From NCBI GenBank assembly GCA_913063285.1, contig CAJXXZ010000006.1, positions 1 to 48,259 on the forward strand: 48,259 nucleotides of DNA, given 5' to 3'. The notes beneath the pieces were generated by a model, which did no database searches, was not told the origin of the DNA, and was given only the letters and a program-made list of their open reading frames with translations. This stretch comes from an uncultured bacterium (lineage in GTDB: Bacteria; Pseudomonadota; Alphaproteobacteria; CAJXXZ01; 1604HC). This document shows, piece after piece, positions 39,946-47,540 of the stretch (the first letter of the stretch is position 1; the number at the start of each line of letters is the position of its first letter). The position numbers and the translations under genes were made by a program.

Positions 39946-40574
39946 AATTAGATGTTTTTGATTGGACAGGTAAAGTAGTTAGTGATTTTGAAATTTCTGA
40001 TGAAATATCTCAAACTCCTTATCGTGAAGATATAATTCATGAAATAGTTAGATGGCAAAGAGCAAAGGCAAGAGCAGGAACACAATCTATTAAATCACGA
40101 TCACAAGTTAGTGGATCTACTCGAAAAATTCGACCACAAAAAGAGAGTGGAAAAGCTCGTCAGGGAGATGGAAGAGAATCTCATTTTAGAGGTGGAGGTG
40201 CAGCTCATGGTAGATTTCCTAGAGATTATGAGTTTAAAGTCATGAAAAAAGTTAAGAAGCTAGGTTTGAGAAGCGCATTTGCAAAAAGACTATCTGAAAA
40301 TAGAGTTGCACTTCTAGAAACATCTGAACATGGAGCTAGTAAAACTAAAGATTTTGTAAACTTATTAAATAATTTAAGGGATGTATTGAAAGTTGAATCC
40401 AAAAAAATTCTATTTGTATCAGATAACATAGATGATCTATGTATAAGAAATCTACACTATATAGATATATTGCCCGTTCGAGGATTAAATGTACTAGATA
40501 TGGTTAGACATGATCTTATATTATCTGATATCAATTCTATGCAGGCAATTTCTGATAGGCTGGTGTCAAAATGA
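39942..40574 (+). CDS. rplD: 50S ribosomal protein L4
   Basis: L4 lines the exit tunnel and in E. coli represses the S10 operon. The 210-residue product has VRWQRAKARAGTQSIKSRS, GSTRKIRPQKESGKARQGDG and FPRDYEFKVMKKVKKLGLRSA, all canonical. GGAGG sits just before the ATG. Its stop codon overlaps the start of a 32-codon frame (ATGA) leading into rplW. Confidence 0.97.
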   Translation: MKLDVFDWTGKVVSDFEISDEISQTPYREDIIHEIVRWQRAKARAGTQSIKSRSQVSGSTRKIRPQKESGKARQGDGRESHFRGGGAAHGRFPRDYEFKVMKKVKKLGLRSAFAKRLSENRVALLETSEHGASKTKDFVNLLNNLRDVLKVESKKILFVSDNIDDLCIRNLHYIDILPVRGLNVLDMVRHDLILSDINSMQAISDRLVSK

Positions 40575-40669
40575 AAAATATGTTCTTAAGAATTAAGCTA
40601 TCAAAATTAGTTTTCAATTTTATAGATAATATAACAAATTTTAAAATAAAGAATGGAGAAAAATCATGA
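40571..40669 (+). CDS. Micro-ORF of 32 codons linking rplD and rplW
   Basis: ATG at 40571 overlaps the rplD stop (ATGA) and its own TGA (40667-40669) overlaps the rplW ATG (ATGA). The peptide starts MKNMFLRIKLSKLVFN and is basic/hydrophobic. I recognise no family. The exact four-base overlap at both ends matches the style of the rest of the operon and suggests it is translated, perhaps only to couple rplW to rplD. It has no strong site of its own, while rplW has GGAG inside this frame. Confidence 0.45.
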   Translation: MKNMFLRIKLSKLVFNFIDNITNFKIKNGEKS

Positions 40670-40971
40670 ATAGTTCATTAAGATATATGTCACAATATAT
40701 TCATAGAGCCCTTTCAACTGAAAAAAGTGTTAAAGCATCAGAAAGTAATATTATAACTTTTTTAGCTCGAAAAGAAGTAACCAAAAACTCGATTCGCACT
40801 ATGATAGAAGGAGTATGGAATATATCTCCGTTATCTATCAGAACTTTACTTCAAAAAGGAAAAGTTGTTCGATTTAAGAATAGACTTGGTAAACAATCAG
40901 ATTTTAAGAAGGTGATGATTAAATTATCTTCAGAAGATATGACAAAGATCAAATCTCAACAGGTTCAATAA
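40666..40971 (+). CDS. rplW: 50S ribosomal protein L23
   Basis: L23 sits at the tunnel exit and is the docking site for trigger factor and SRP. The 101-residue product shows YIHRALSTEKSVKASESN at the start and VTKNSIRTMIEGVWNISPLSIRT in the middle, then the loop VVRFKNRLGKQSDFKKVMIKL. GGAG lies seven bases upstream of the ATG. In most bacteria rplB follows; here a 47-codon frame begins immediately after the stop and ksgA follows, so the operon is broken at this point. Confidence 0.93.
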   Translation: MNSSLRYMSQYIHRALSTEKSVKASESNIITFLARKEVTKNSIRTMIEGVWNISPLSIRTLLQKGKVVRFKNRLGKQSDFKKVMIKLSSEDMTKIKSQQVQ

Positions 40972-41115
40972 ATGCAAAATAGTGCTAAACTTAATTCAAT
41001 ATTCAAAAATGTAGATTCCACTCAGTTTCTCATATTGCATAAATCATTTTTAGTAAAAATAAAAAATGATTCAAATATATATAACATACCTTGTTCAAAA
41101 GCTATTAAATCTTAA
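40972..41115 (+). CDS. Micro-ORF of 47 codons linking rplW and ksgA
   Basis: The ATG directly abuts the rplW stop (TAA at 40969-40971, ATG at 40972), and its TAA (41113-41115) overlaps the ksgA ATG as TAATG. The peptide (MQNSAKLNSIFKNVDSTQFL, then a Lys/Ile-rich end) is not one I recognise. AGG occurs about nine bases upstream. ksgA has no clear ribosome-binding site, so it may depend on translation of this frame. Could be a tiny gene or a relic kept for coupling. Confidence 0.45.
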   Translation: MQNSAKLNSIFKNVDSTQFLILHKSFLVKIKNDSNIYNIPCSKAIKS

Positions 41116-41858
41116 TGCGAGCAAAAAAATGGTTAGGGCAACATTTTTTACATGATGCTAGTAAATTAAAAAGAATTGCAAATAAAATTTCTGAATTTAA
41201 ATTACCAGTAATTGAAGTTGGTCCTGGATCTGGTAGATTAACTAATGAAATTTTAAAGTTATCAATAGATGTCAAAGCAGTAGAAGTGGACCAGGATTTA
41301 CAACCTACTTTATCTCTGTTACAACAAAAATATTCAAATCTTACCATTATTTATAAAGATATTATGAAATATAGTTGGCCTGATGAGCAGTACATTATTG
41401 CGGGAAATTTACCGTATAATATTTCGGTTCCTTTAATTATGCACTTAGCGATGTTTGTAAGAAAGCCATGTGTTTTTCTTGTGCAAAAAGAAGTTGCACA
41501 AAGATTAGCTGCAAAAATTTCAACATCTGAATATGGCAGACCTTCAGTTATCATACAATCTGCTTATGATGTGATTCTTGATGTGATTGTTCCAGCCACA
41601 TGTTTTTATCCAAAACCAAAAGTGACATCTCAAGTTATAATCTGTATACCAAAAGAAAATTTAAATATTAATTGGAAAAAACTTGATCAGCTATTAAAGC
41701 ATGCATTTTCTACTAGAAGAAAACAAATAGCTAATTCAATTTTAAAGAAATGGCCTGTTTTGAGTGAAATATTACAGAAATATGAAGAATATGAAAAATT
41801 ACGAGCTCAAGACATACCTGTGAAAATATTTCAATCTCTTTCAAATCTGATTACTTGA
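41115..41858 (+). CDS. rsmA: 16S rRNA dimethyladenosine transferase (RsmA/KsgA)
   Basis: Dimethylates A1518 and A1519 in the 3' hairpin of 16S rRNA, late in 30S assembly. The 247-residue product has KKWLGQHFLHDASKLKRIA, SAM-binding EVGPGSGRLT, the catalytic NLPYNIS motif, and the C-terminal KHAFSTRRKQIANSI. Slightly shorter than the usual ~270. Placed directly downstream of ribosomal protein genes by way of a 47-codon frame, which would tie its expression to ribosome synthesis. Confidence 0.95.
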   Translation: MRAKKWLGQHFLHDASKLKRIANKISEFKLPVIEVGPGSGRLTNEILKLSIDVKAVEVDQDLQPTLSLLQQKYSNLTIIYKDIMKYSWPDEQYIIAGNLPYNISVPLIMHLAMFVRKPCVFLVQKEVAQRLAAKISTSEYGRPSVIIQSAYDVILDVIVPATCFYPKPKVTSQVIICIPKENLNINWKKLDQLLKHAFSTRRKQIANSILKKWPVLSEILQKYEEYEKLRAQDIPVKIFQSLSNLIT

Positions 41859-42347
41859 GATTTGTAAATTGATTCAGATTCTATAGTAGTCATTATCAAT
41901 TTTAATTTAATTTACTTGAGATATTTATATCATTTTTTATACTTTATTTCCTAAATTTTAACATTTGTACTTAAGATATTAATATATTTTTTGCTTTTTT
42001 AATAATTTACATAGTTGTACTGTAATTTAAAATCTTTAAATTAGAGATGTTGATTTATCTTGATATAATATAAAATATTGATTAATATGTTAATATCAGT
42101 TTTTAATTTCACATTTTTACTTTAGATAGTATCGAATAAACTGATTAGTAACAATCATTGTGACATTTGAAATTTTTACAATTAAATACTATTTTCTTAG
42201 TTTATCTAAAAGAATAGTGTTTTTAATAAATTTTGCTTTTGCAATTAATTAAGATTACTTGATTAAGTATTTTAAAAATCAGTCCAAAAACATGTTTCAT
42301 TTCAAATTTTTGAATTAATCACTTTAGTTTTATAAAACATTATTATA
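41859..42347. other. Convergent spacer of about 490 bases, no gene seen
   Basis: AT-rich. The run ttacttgagat at the ksgA end recurs about 60 bases on, a possible short tail duplication, but the similarity is too brief to claim. No hairpin terminator recognised. Confidence 0.5.
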
Positions 42348-43574
42348 TTAATATGTATCTTTAGCATTTTTTTTATCTTTATGAAAAAAGAAGTTTTTCA
42401 TTCTATTGAATATATCATGAAAAGTACTCTCGCTTTTAAAATTATCAGATTCAATTACATCTGATTCTGTATTAGATGAAAATGCTTGTAATGAATATAA
42501 TTCATTCCATAGATCCTTTTCTTTTTGAGAAAGATTATTCCAACTTGGAGATTTAATCGAAATTTCAACATATAGATCACCGACTGAAGATGATGATTTC
42601 ATTCCATATCCTTTTATTCTTAACTTTGCACCTGATGATGTTTCCTTTGGAATTCTTATTTTTACCGATTTTTCAGCAATCGTCGGAATGGCGCAAATTC
42701 CACCTTTTACAGCTAAAATAGGAGAAATTTCTTTTTGAATAAATAGATCCATTTTATTTCTGTGAAAAATTGAATGTTGTTTAATAGTAATTTCTATATA
42801 CAAATCTCCATCGGCTGCATTTACACCAGCATCACCATAATTATGCATCTTTATTTCTTGTTTATCTTGTATTCCTTGAGGAATGGTAATTTCTAGTAAA
42901 TTTTCCTGTTTTTTACGTGCTCTTCCTCCACATGATTGACATGGAGAGCTAACTACATATCCCTCTCCTCTACAAATTCCACAAGTTTGAGCAAATTTCA
43001 TTATAAAGTTTTGCTTTACAATTTGACCAGTTCCATTACATTGTCTACATACTTTACGTTCTCCATTTGATGAACCAGTTCCTTTACATGGTAAACAACG
43101 TGTCATTCTAGGATATTTAATAGAAACTTTTTTACCTTTATATGCCTCTTCTAATGAAATTTCTAATCGATATTTTAGATCTGCGCCTGGAGTATTTCTA
43201 GTTTGAGATGATCGGTTAAAACCAGAGTTAAAACCTCCAAAGCCAGAGTTTCCAAACATGCTATTAAGAATATCATTTAGATCAATATCCATTCCACCTT
43301 GTCCAGCACCTGAAAATGGATTAAATCCTTCAGCTCCTCCTGCTGAACCAAACATATCATACTGTTTTCTTTTTTCTGAATCACTTAATACTGAATAAGC
43401 TTCAGATATTTCTTTAAATTTTTTCTCTGACTCAACTTTATTATCAGGATTTTTGTCAGGATGATGAATTTTTGCTAATTTTATATAAGCTTTTTTTATA
43501 TCACTAGCACTGGCATCCTTAGGTACACCTAAAATAGAGTAATAATTAGCTTTTTCATTGTTTCTATACGACAT
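42348..43574 (-). CDS. dnaJ: Chaperone protein DnaJ (Hsp40)
   Basis: Type I J protein of 408 residues. In order: J domain with HPD ([12 protein letters not shown]), a Gly/Phe-rich linker ([25 protein letters not shown]), four zinc-binding CxxCxGxG-type repeats ([30 protein letters not shown]), and the substrate-binding barrels ([18 protein letters not shown]). It extends about 30 residues past the usual end (charged, Lys/Phe-rich). Start ATG at 43574. Divergent from the exported-protein cluster; its first 12 codons are duplicated at 44813-44851. Confidence 0.97.
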   Translation of the reverse strand: MSYRNNEKANYYSILGVPKDASASDIKKAYIKLAKIHHPDKNPDNKVESEKKFKEISEAYSVLSDSEKRKQYDMFGSAGGAEGFNPFSGAGQGGMDIDLNDILNSMFGNSGFGGFNSGFNRSSQTRNTPGADLKYRLEISLEEAYKGKKVSIKYPRMTRCLPCKGTGSSNGERKVCRQCNGTGQIVKQNFIMKFAQTCGICRGEGYVVSSPCQSCGGRARKKQENLLEITIPQGIQDKQEIKMHNYGDAGVNAADGDLYIEITIKQHSIFHRNKMDLFIQKEISPILAVKGGICAIPTIAEKSVKIRIPKETSSGAKLRIKGYGMKSSSSVGDLYVEISIKSPSWNNLSQKEKDLWNELYSLQAFSSNTESDVIESDNFKSESTFHDIFNRMKNFFFHKDKKNAKDTY

Positions 43575-43960
43575 ATGAACTCCATAGGTTTATTGGATTT
43601 TAACATTTTCGAAAATTAATAGCAAGCTTTTTGTTGAATGATTTACTATTATTAATAATATATTTTGTATATAATATTTTATGAGTTATTTTTTATCATA
43701 CAACTTAAAAATATTAACATAAAATAAAAATTTCACATGCGAAATCACGTATTTTATTTAATACGATGTATACTTTAATATCTTTTATAGGTTATTTTAA
43801 CACTTTTAAATTAAAACAAATCAGGAGATAAAAATGAAATTCAAATCGATATTTTTCTGTATACTAATGAATGGTGTATATGCTGGTGGTTCTGGTAATT
43901 TTCCACAAACAACAAGTGAGATTGATTCTAATGCAAAACAACATCAAGAAACAAGTGAAG
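43536..43960. repeat. Source copy of a 425-base duplication (dnaJ 5' end, promoter region, signal-peptide cassette)
   Basis: Positions 43536-43960 recur at 44813-45237 with a constant offset of 1277 and only scattered substitutions. The unit starts in codons 12-13 of dnaJ, spans the whole divergent intergenic region and ends about 40 codons into the first exported-protein gene. Confidence 0.95.
43748..43774 (+). promoter_or_regulatory. Candidate promoter with inverted repeat upstream of the exported-protein genes
   Basis: A perfect inverted repeat CGTATT-6-AATACG spans 43748-43765 and is followed at 43769-43774 by TATACT, a plausible -10 box about 60 bases before the gene at 43834. The same arrangement is preserved in the copy at 45025-45051. 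The repeat overlaps where a -35 box would be, so it could be an operator. Confidence 0.4.
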
Positions 43961-44628
43961 ATATTAAGAATAAAAGTATTTGGAGTAAAATGGGTCGAAA
44001 AATAAAGAGAAAAGCTGAAAAACTTAAAGAGAGTATAAAACCGAAAAAAAGAAGGGAGTTATTAGATCATAATATTCCCAGTCCTTCAAAGAAAATAAAA
44101 CCAATACAACTAGATTTTTCAGAAATTAGACCTAGGATGCCGTGGCATGATATGAAGGATATACTTTATAAAAAGTACGAGAAAGCTAATCCTGATATGA
44201 GTAGCTTTGAAATAAATCAACTTGTATCAACTAAACTCTATGAGATTATTCTTTATGGGATAAATAATACCTCCAGTCCTTCAAAGAAAGTAAACCTACC
44301 AAAAAATTATAAAGAAATTAGAGCAGATAAAATGAAGCTGAGTGCTTTAAAGCATATATTGTATGAAAAGTTCAAGAAAGCTAATCCTAATATGAGTGAC
44401 TCTGAACTAGATGAACTTGCATCAATTAAACTCGCTGAGATTACTTATTATTATGATAAGATAAATAGTCTAGATTATAAAGAAATTAGAGCTGATACAA
44501 TGACGGTGACTGCTTTAAAGCGTATATTGTATGAAAAGTTCAAGAAAGCTAATCCTAATATGAGTGACTCTGAAATAGATGCAGAACTTGTATCAACTAA
44601 ATCAAATGATATGATTCAGTCTTATTGA
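43834..44628 (+). CDS. Exported repeat protein, first of the cluster
   Basis: A 264-residue protein of unknown family. A 17-residue signal peptide (MKFKSIFFCILMNGVYA) is followed by a polar segment (GGSGNFPQTTSEIDSNAKQH) and a very basic region at 53-74 with KRK...KKRR. Three tandem repeats of about 45 residues follow at roughly 96-139, 160-203 and 216-260. Each reads EIRxxxM...LKxILYEKFKKANPxMSxxE, and repeats 2 and 3 are almost identical. AGGAG lies seven bases upstream of the ATG. Probably secreted; the basic region resembles a bipartite nuclear localisation signal (inference). Divergent from dnaJ. Function unknown. Confidence 0.8.
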   Translation: MKFKSIFFCILMNGVYAGGSGNFPQTTSEIDSNAKQHQETSEDIKNKSIWSKMGRKIKRKAEKLKESIKPKKRRELLDHNIPSPSKKIKPIQLDFSEIRPRMPWHDMKDILYKKYEKANPDMSSFEINQLVSTKLYEIILYGINNTSSPSKKVNLPKNYKEIRADKMKLSALKHILYEKFKKANPNMSDSELDELASIKLAEITYYYDKINSLDYKEIRADTMTVTALKRILYEKFKKANPNMSDSEIDAELVSTKSNDMIQSY

Positions 44629-44660
44629 TGAGAGGACTAATAAAACAAAAATATGATTGA

Positions 44661-44780
44661 CTTTTTATCGGCTTATCCAGTTTATTAGTAAAGTATTTAG
44701 TTATACATCAAAAAAGAGAAAAACAAGAGAATAATGAAGAGTATGAAAAATTCATAAAAGAGGCATCGCAGAAAGGTTAG
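44661..44780 (+). pseudogene. Remnant of a coding sequence between cluster members
   Basis: The frame ending at TAG 44778-44780 is open from 44661 and reads like the charged tail of an exported-cluster protein (KREKQENNEEYEKFIKEASQ). It has no start or signal peptide. I take it as the relic of a lost member. Confidence 0.4.
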
Positions 44781-44812
44781 ATAAAGAAAAAAAGGGAATA
44801 TAATAAGATATG

Positions 44813-45237
44813 AGAGTAATAATTAGTTTTTTCATTGTTTCTATACGACATATGAACTTCATAGGTTTATTGAATTTTAACATTTTCGAAAATTAATAGC
44901 AAGCTTTTTGTTTAATGATTTACTATGATTAATAATATATTTTATATGTAATATTTTTCACGTTATTTTTTATCATACAACTTAAAAATATTAACATAAA
45001 ATAAAAATTTCACATGCGAAATCACGTATTTTATTTAATACGATGTATACTTTAATATCTTTTATAGGTTATTTTAACACTTTTAAATTAAAACAAATCA
45101 GGAGATAAAAATGAAATTCAAATCGATATTTTTCTGTATACTAATGAATGGTGTATATGCTGGTGGTTCTGGTAATTTTTCACAAACAACAAGTGAGAGT
45201 GGTTCTAATGCAATATAATATAAAGAAACAAGTGATT
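44813..45237. repeat. Duplicated copy of dnaJ 5' end, promoter region and signal-peptide cassette
   Basis: Copy of 43536-43960 at offset 1277. It carries the first 12 dnaJ codons (complement of 44813-44851), the intergenic region with the inverted repeat, the AGGAG site and the first ~40 codons of an exported protein fused to a different downstream body. Confidence 0.95.
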
Positions 45238-45977
45238 TTCTTGGAATATTTAGTAGACGGATGCAAAGAAAAACACCAAAACCAGAGCCTAAAACACTTC
45301 AAGAGGAGATAGATGAAGCTAACTTGCAAGCACAAGAACTTATACAGAAAGCAAAAGCATCACAAGAAGAAGCAGAAAAAAATGAATTGAGGCAAGCAGG
45401 AGAACATTTTACAAATGAAAACTGGAAGGAAGTTTATAGAAAATATCAAGAAGAACAAGATGCTAATTATGCACCAAAAATAAATACTAAACTACCAAAA
45501 TCCAATCCTGAAATACCTGAAGAGAGGATGAAGCAATATAAGTTGAATCAAGAACGGGTGAAAAAGAGAGCAGAACAACAAGAAAAAGAATTTAAAACAA
45601 GTCAATTGGAGAAAGCAGGTAAAGCGTTTACAGATGAAAACTGGAAGGAAGTTTATAGAAAATATCAAGAAGAACAAGACGCTAATTATGTAGCTGAAGT
45701 ACAAAAAGCAAAAGAGGAAAAGATGAAGTGAGATATGGAAAAGAAGAAGCAGGAGATTCGTGATTTGAATCCTGGTATTACAGATGATAAACTTAAGACA
45801 AAATTGGAAAAAGAAATTGCTCTAGCAAAGCAACAAGAACAGGCTGCGAAAGATCATCAAGAATACATGCAAAAGGAAGATAGGGCAAAGAGAAAGCAAC
45901 AAAGACAGACTGAGATATATTATAAAAAAGATATGCAAAAGGAATTAGATAAGGTAAAGAGGAAGAAAAAAAGGTAA
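45111..45977 (+). pseudogene. Exported cluster protein broken by two in-frame stops
   Basis: The frame from ATG 45111 to the stop at 45977 is uninterrupted by frameshift but has TAA at 45216-45218 (codon 36; the intact paralogue has CAA) and TGA at 45729-45731 (the paralogue has TTG). The first 40 codons match the gene at 43834; the rest matches the gene at 47541 (KTPKPEPKTLQEE, NPGITDDKLKTKLEKEIAL, basic C-terminus). Relative to that paralogue it has an extra copy of the module with FTDENWKEVYRKYQEEQDAN. A fragment could be translated from ATG 45261 but would lack a signal peptide. Most likely a recently disabled gene. Confidence 0.85.
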
Positions 45978-46063
45978 TTATATTCTAAAAGGTAATTATA
46001 TTCTAAAAGAAGATAGAAACTCAGTGAGAAATAAGTGATAGAAGTTGATATATAAGAAGATGT
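45973..46063. repeat. Cluster tail repeat, second copy at 48187-48259
   Basis: The 3' flank of the broken gene (46009-46063) is identical to the 3' flank of the gene at 47541 (48205-48259, where the window ends). At the first locus an 18-base unit, ggtaattatattctaaaa, is additionally tandemly doubled (45973-45990 and 45991-46008). Confidence 0.92.
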
Positions 46064-46415
46064 AAAGATATACACTAATGAACTGAAAGAATAAAAAGAT
46101 CTATTTTGGGCGAAAAAAACTAGGTTAAAAAAACAAATTAAAAATAAATACAAAATAATCATCTTATATCTATAATTTCCATGCATACGATATTTTTTAT
46201 TTTACTTTATATATTTATTAAAATTTACATAGTATTTCATTAAAAATTTAGTTTTATAATAATTCATATTCATATAAAAATGCTGTATATTCTTTTTACT
46301 AAATAATAAAATTTAGATTTATGTTTCTGAAATATTATAAAAATTTATATAGAAAAATTCGATATTTTTTATACTTAATTTATATTTTTTATACATAATA
46401 AGGTTGGAGGTAATA
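46064..46415. other. Spacer with decayed coding-like sequence and a 58-base dispersed repeat
   Basis: The stretch near 46067-46140 reads like remnant charged coding sequence (KIYTNELKE, then a stop, then KKTRLKKQIKNKYK) and resembles 47404-47432. Next comes the dispersed repeat at 46141-46198, then an AT-rich leader for the gene at 46416. Confidence 0.5.
46141..46198. repeat. 58-base dispersed repeat, second copy at 47433-47490
   Basis: The copies differ at a handful of positions and share the run tctataatttccatgcata. One follows the broken gene, the other precedes its intact paralogue, which suggests that they mark the joints of an ancestral tandem unit. Confidence 0.85.
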
Positions 46416-46880
46416 ATGAAATCCAAATTTATGTTTTTCTGCATGCTAATGAGCAGTTTATATGCTAATGATAAAGATGTACAGAACTCTGATCATCTTT
46501 CAACGCAAACTGAAGAAGTAGATAAAAAGCAACAGGGAGTATTTACTAGAATCGATAAGTTTATAACTAGAGTCGGAGGAAATGCAATAAATAGTGTTAG
46601 AGATACAATGAGGAAAACAGATGAAAAAATATCCCCCCCAAACAACCCATTCACTGTACATGAGCAGGAGAGAAGATTGAGAAACTTGGGAAGAAGGCTA
46701 AGAGGTGAGACAACCTTTCTTGAAAAACCAGAACATGAAGCTACTAAACCAACTGCAGAATCTGCAGCTACAGATATACCTGCACCTGCACATACACCTG
46801 CAACATCTAAATCTACACTTACATCTATTCAACCTATAATTAAATCTCAACCTCATTTAAAAAGATCTAGCACTATGTGA
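46416..46880 (+). CDS. Exported cluster protein with Pro/Thr/Ala-rich tail
   Basis: 154 residues from the ATG at 46416, with GGAGG seven bases upstream; an in-frame TTG at 46404 overlaps that site. The signal peptide (MKSKFMFFCMLMSSLYA) belongs to the cluster's type, but the mature part differs: a helical region with paired arginines (ERRLRNLGRRLRGE) near 90-100, then a Pro/Thr/Ala/Ser-rich C-terminus (DIPAPAHTPATSKSTLTS). No known domain. Probably secreted; function unknown. Confidence 0.75.
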   Translation: MKSKFMFFCMLMSSLYANDKDVQNSDHLSTQTEEVDKKQQGVFTRIDKFITRVGGNAINSVRDTMRKTDEKISPPNNPFTVHEQERRLRNLGRRLRGETTFLEKPEHEATKPTAESAATDIPAPAHTPATSKSTLTSIQPIIKSQPHLKRSSTM

Positions 46881-46995
46881 ATGAAATTCTAAAATATAAA
46901 TGCAAATACAGCTAGAACTTCATAATCTTTATTTAAATTATATTTTTCACACTTTGTTTTAACATTTTAATTATACAATATATCAGAAGGTGATA

Positions 46996-47301
46996 ATGAA
47001 ATTCAAATTCATATTTTTCTGCATACTTATGAGTGGTGTATGTTTCGCTGGTAACAGTGCAGGAGGTCAAGAAGATTATCAACACTTAACTGAAACTCTT
47101 AAGCAAAAAAGTGATCAAACTATAATGAAACGAATAGGTAGTGGATTGATAAAAACATTGTATGAGACTTTCGATTATCTTGATACGAGAAAAAAATATT
47201 TTGAGCATCATGGCCGTCGCTCAATAAAAGATATCCAGCATAAGAAAGAGATGAATAGAGAAAGAGAGCACAGAAGAGGAATTGAGACACGAGATAAATA
47301 G
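46996..47301 (+). CDS. Small exported cluster protein
   Basis: 101 residues from the ATG at 46996, with AGAAGG upstream. The signal peptide MKFKFIFFCILMSGVCFA is nearly that of the other members. The mature region is short, charged and helical, ending in a Lys/Arg/Glu-rich tail (KKEMNREREHRRGIETRDK). The leader just upstream (ttttaacattttaatta...) resembles that of the gene at 43834. Could be a truncated member. Confidence 0.7.
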   Translation: MKFKFIFFCILMSGVCFAGNSAGGQEDYQHLTETLKQKSDQTIMKRIGSGLIKTLYETFDYLDTRKKYFEHHGRRSIKDIQHKKEMNREREHRRGIETRDK

Positions 47302-47432
47302 AATAAGAGATAACATAACAGGAAAGATGATACTTGCTAGAAGCACAAGAGTGGATAGATACTTTTGATTCTTCACACAAGCTTCAACCTTTTGATATTA
47401 AAATTTACACTACTAAATTAAAGAATAAAGCA

Positions 47433-47490
47433 AAAATAAATATAAAATAATCACCTTACATCTATAATTTCCATGCATATGATATTTGTT
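47433..47490. repeat. 58-base dispersed repeat, copy of 46141-46198
   Basis: Offset 1292 from the first copy; it lies about 50 bases upstream of the gene at 47541. Confidence 0.85.
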
Positions 47491-47540
47491 TTACATTATT
47501 ACTTCAATACTTTTAAATCATAATATATAAAGAGGTAAAA

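Noticed and set aside
41847-41930. Tail duplication of ksgA (ttacttgagat twice)
   Set aside because: The shared run is only 11 bases and the neighbouring sequence does not align, so it does not reach the standard of the other four cases.
26762-42328. Shared run aattaatcactttagt near the 3' ends of ftsQ (26763) and dnaJ (42314)
   Set aside because: Sixteen AT-rich bases in two places is compatible with chance, and flanks do not align.
45216-45731. Stop-codon readthrough or recoding in the broken cluster gene
   Set aside because: Two different stops (TAA and TGA), no visible recoding element, and the paralogue has sense codons at both sites; simple pseudogenisation is more likely.
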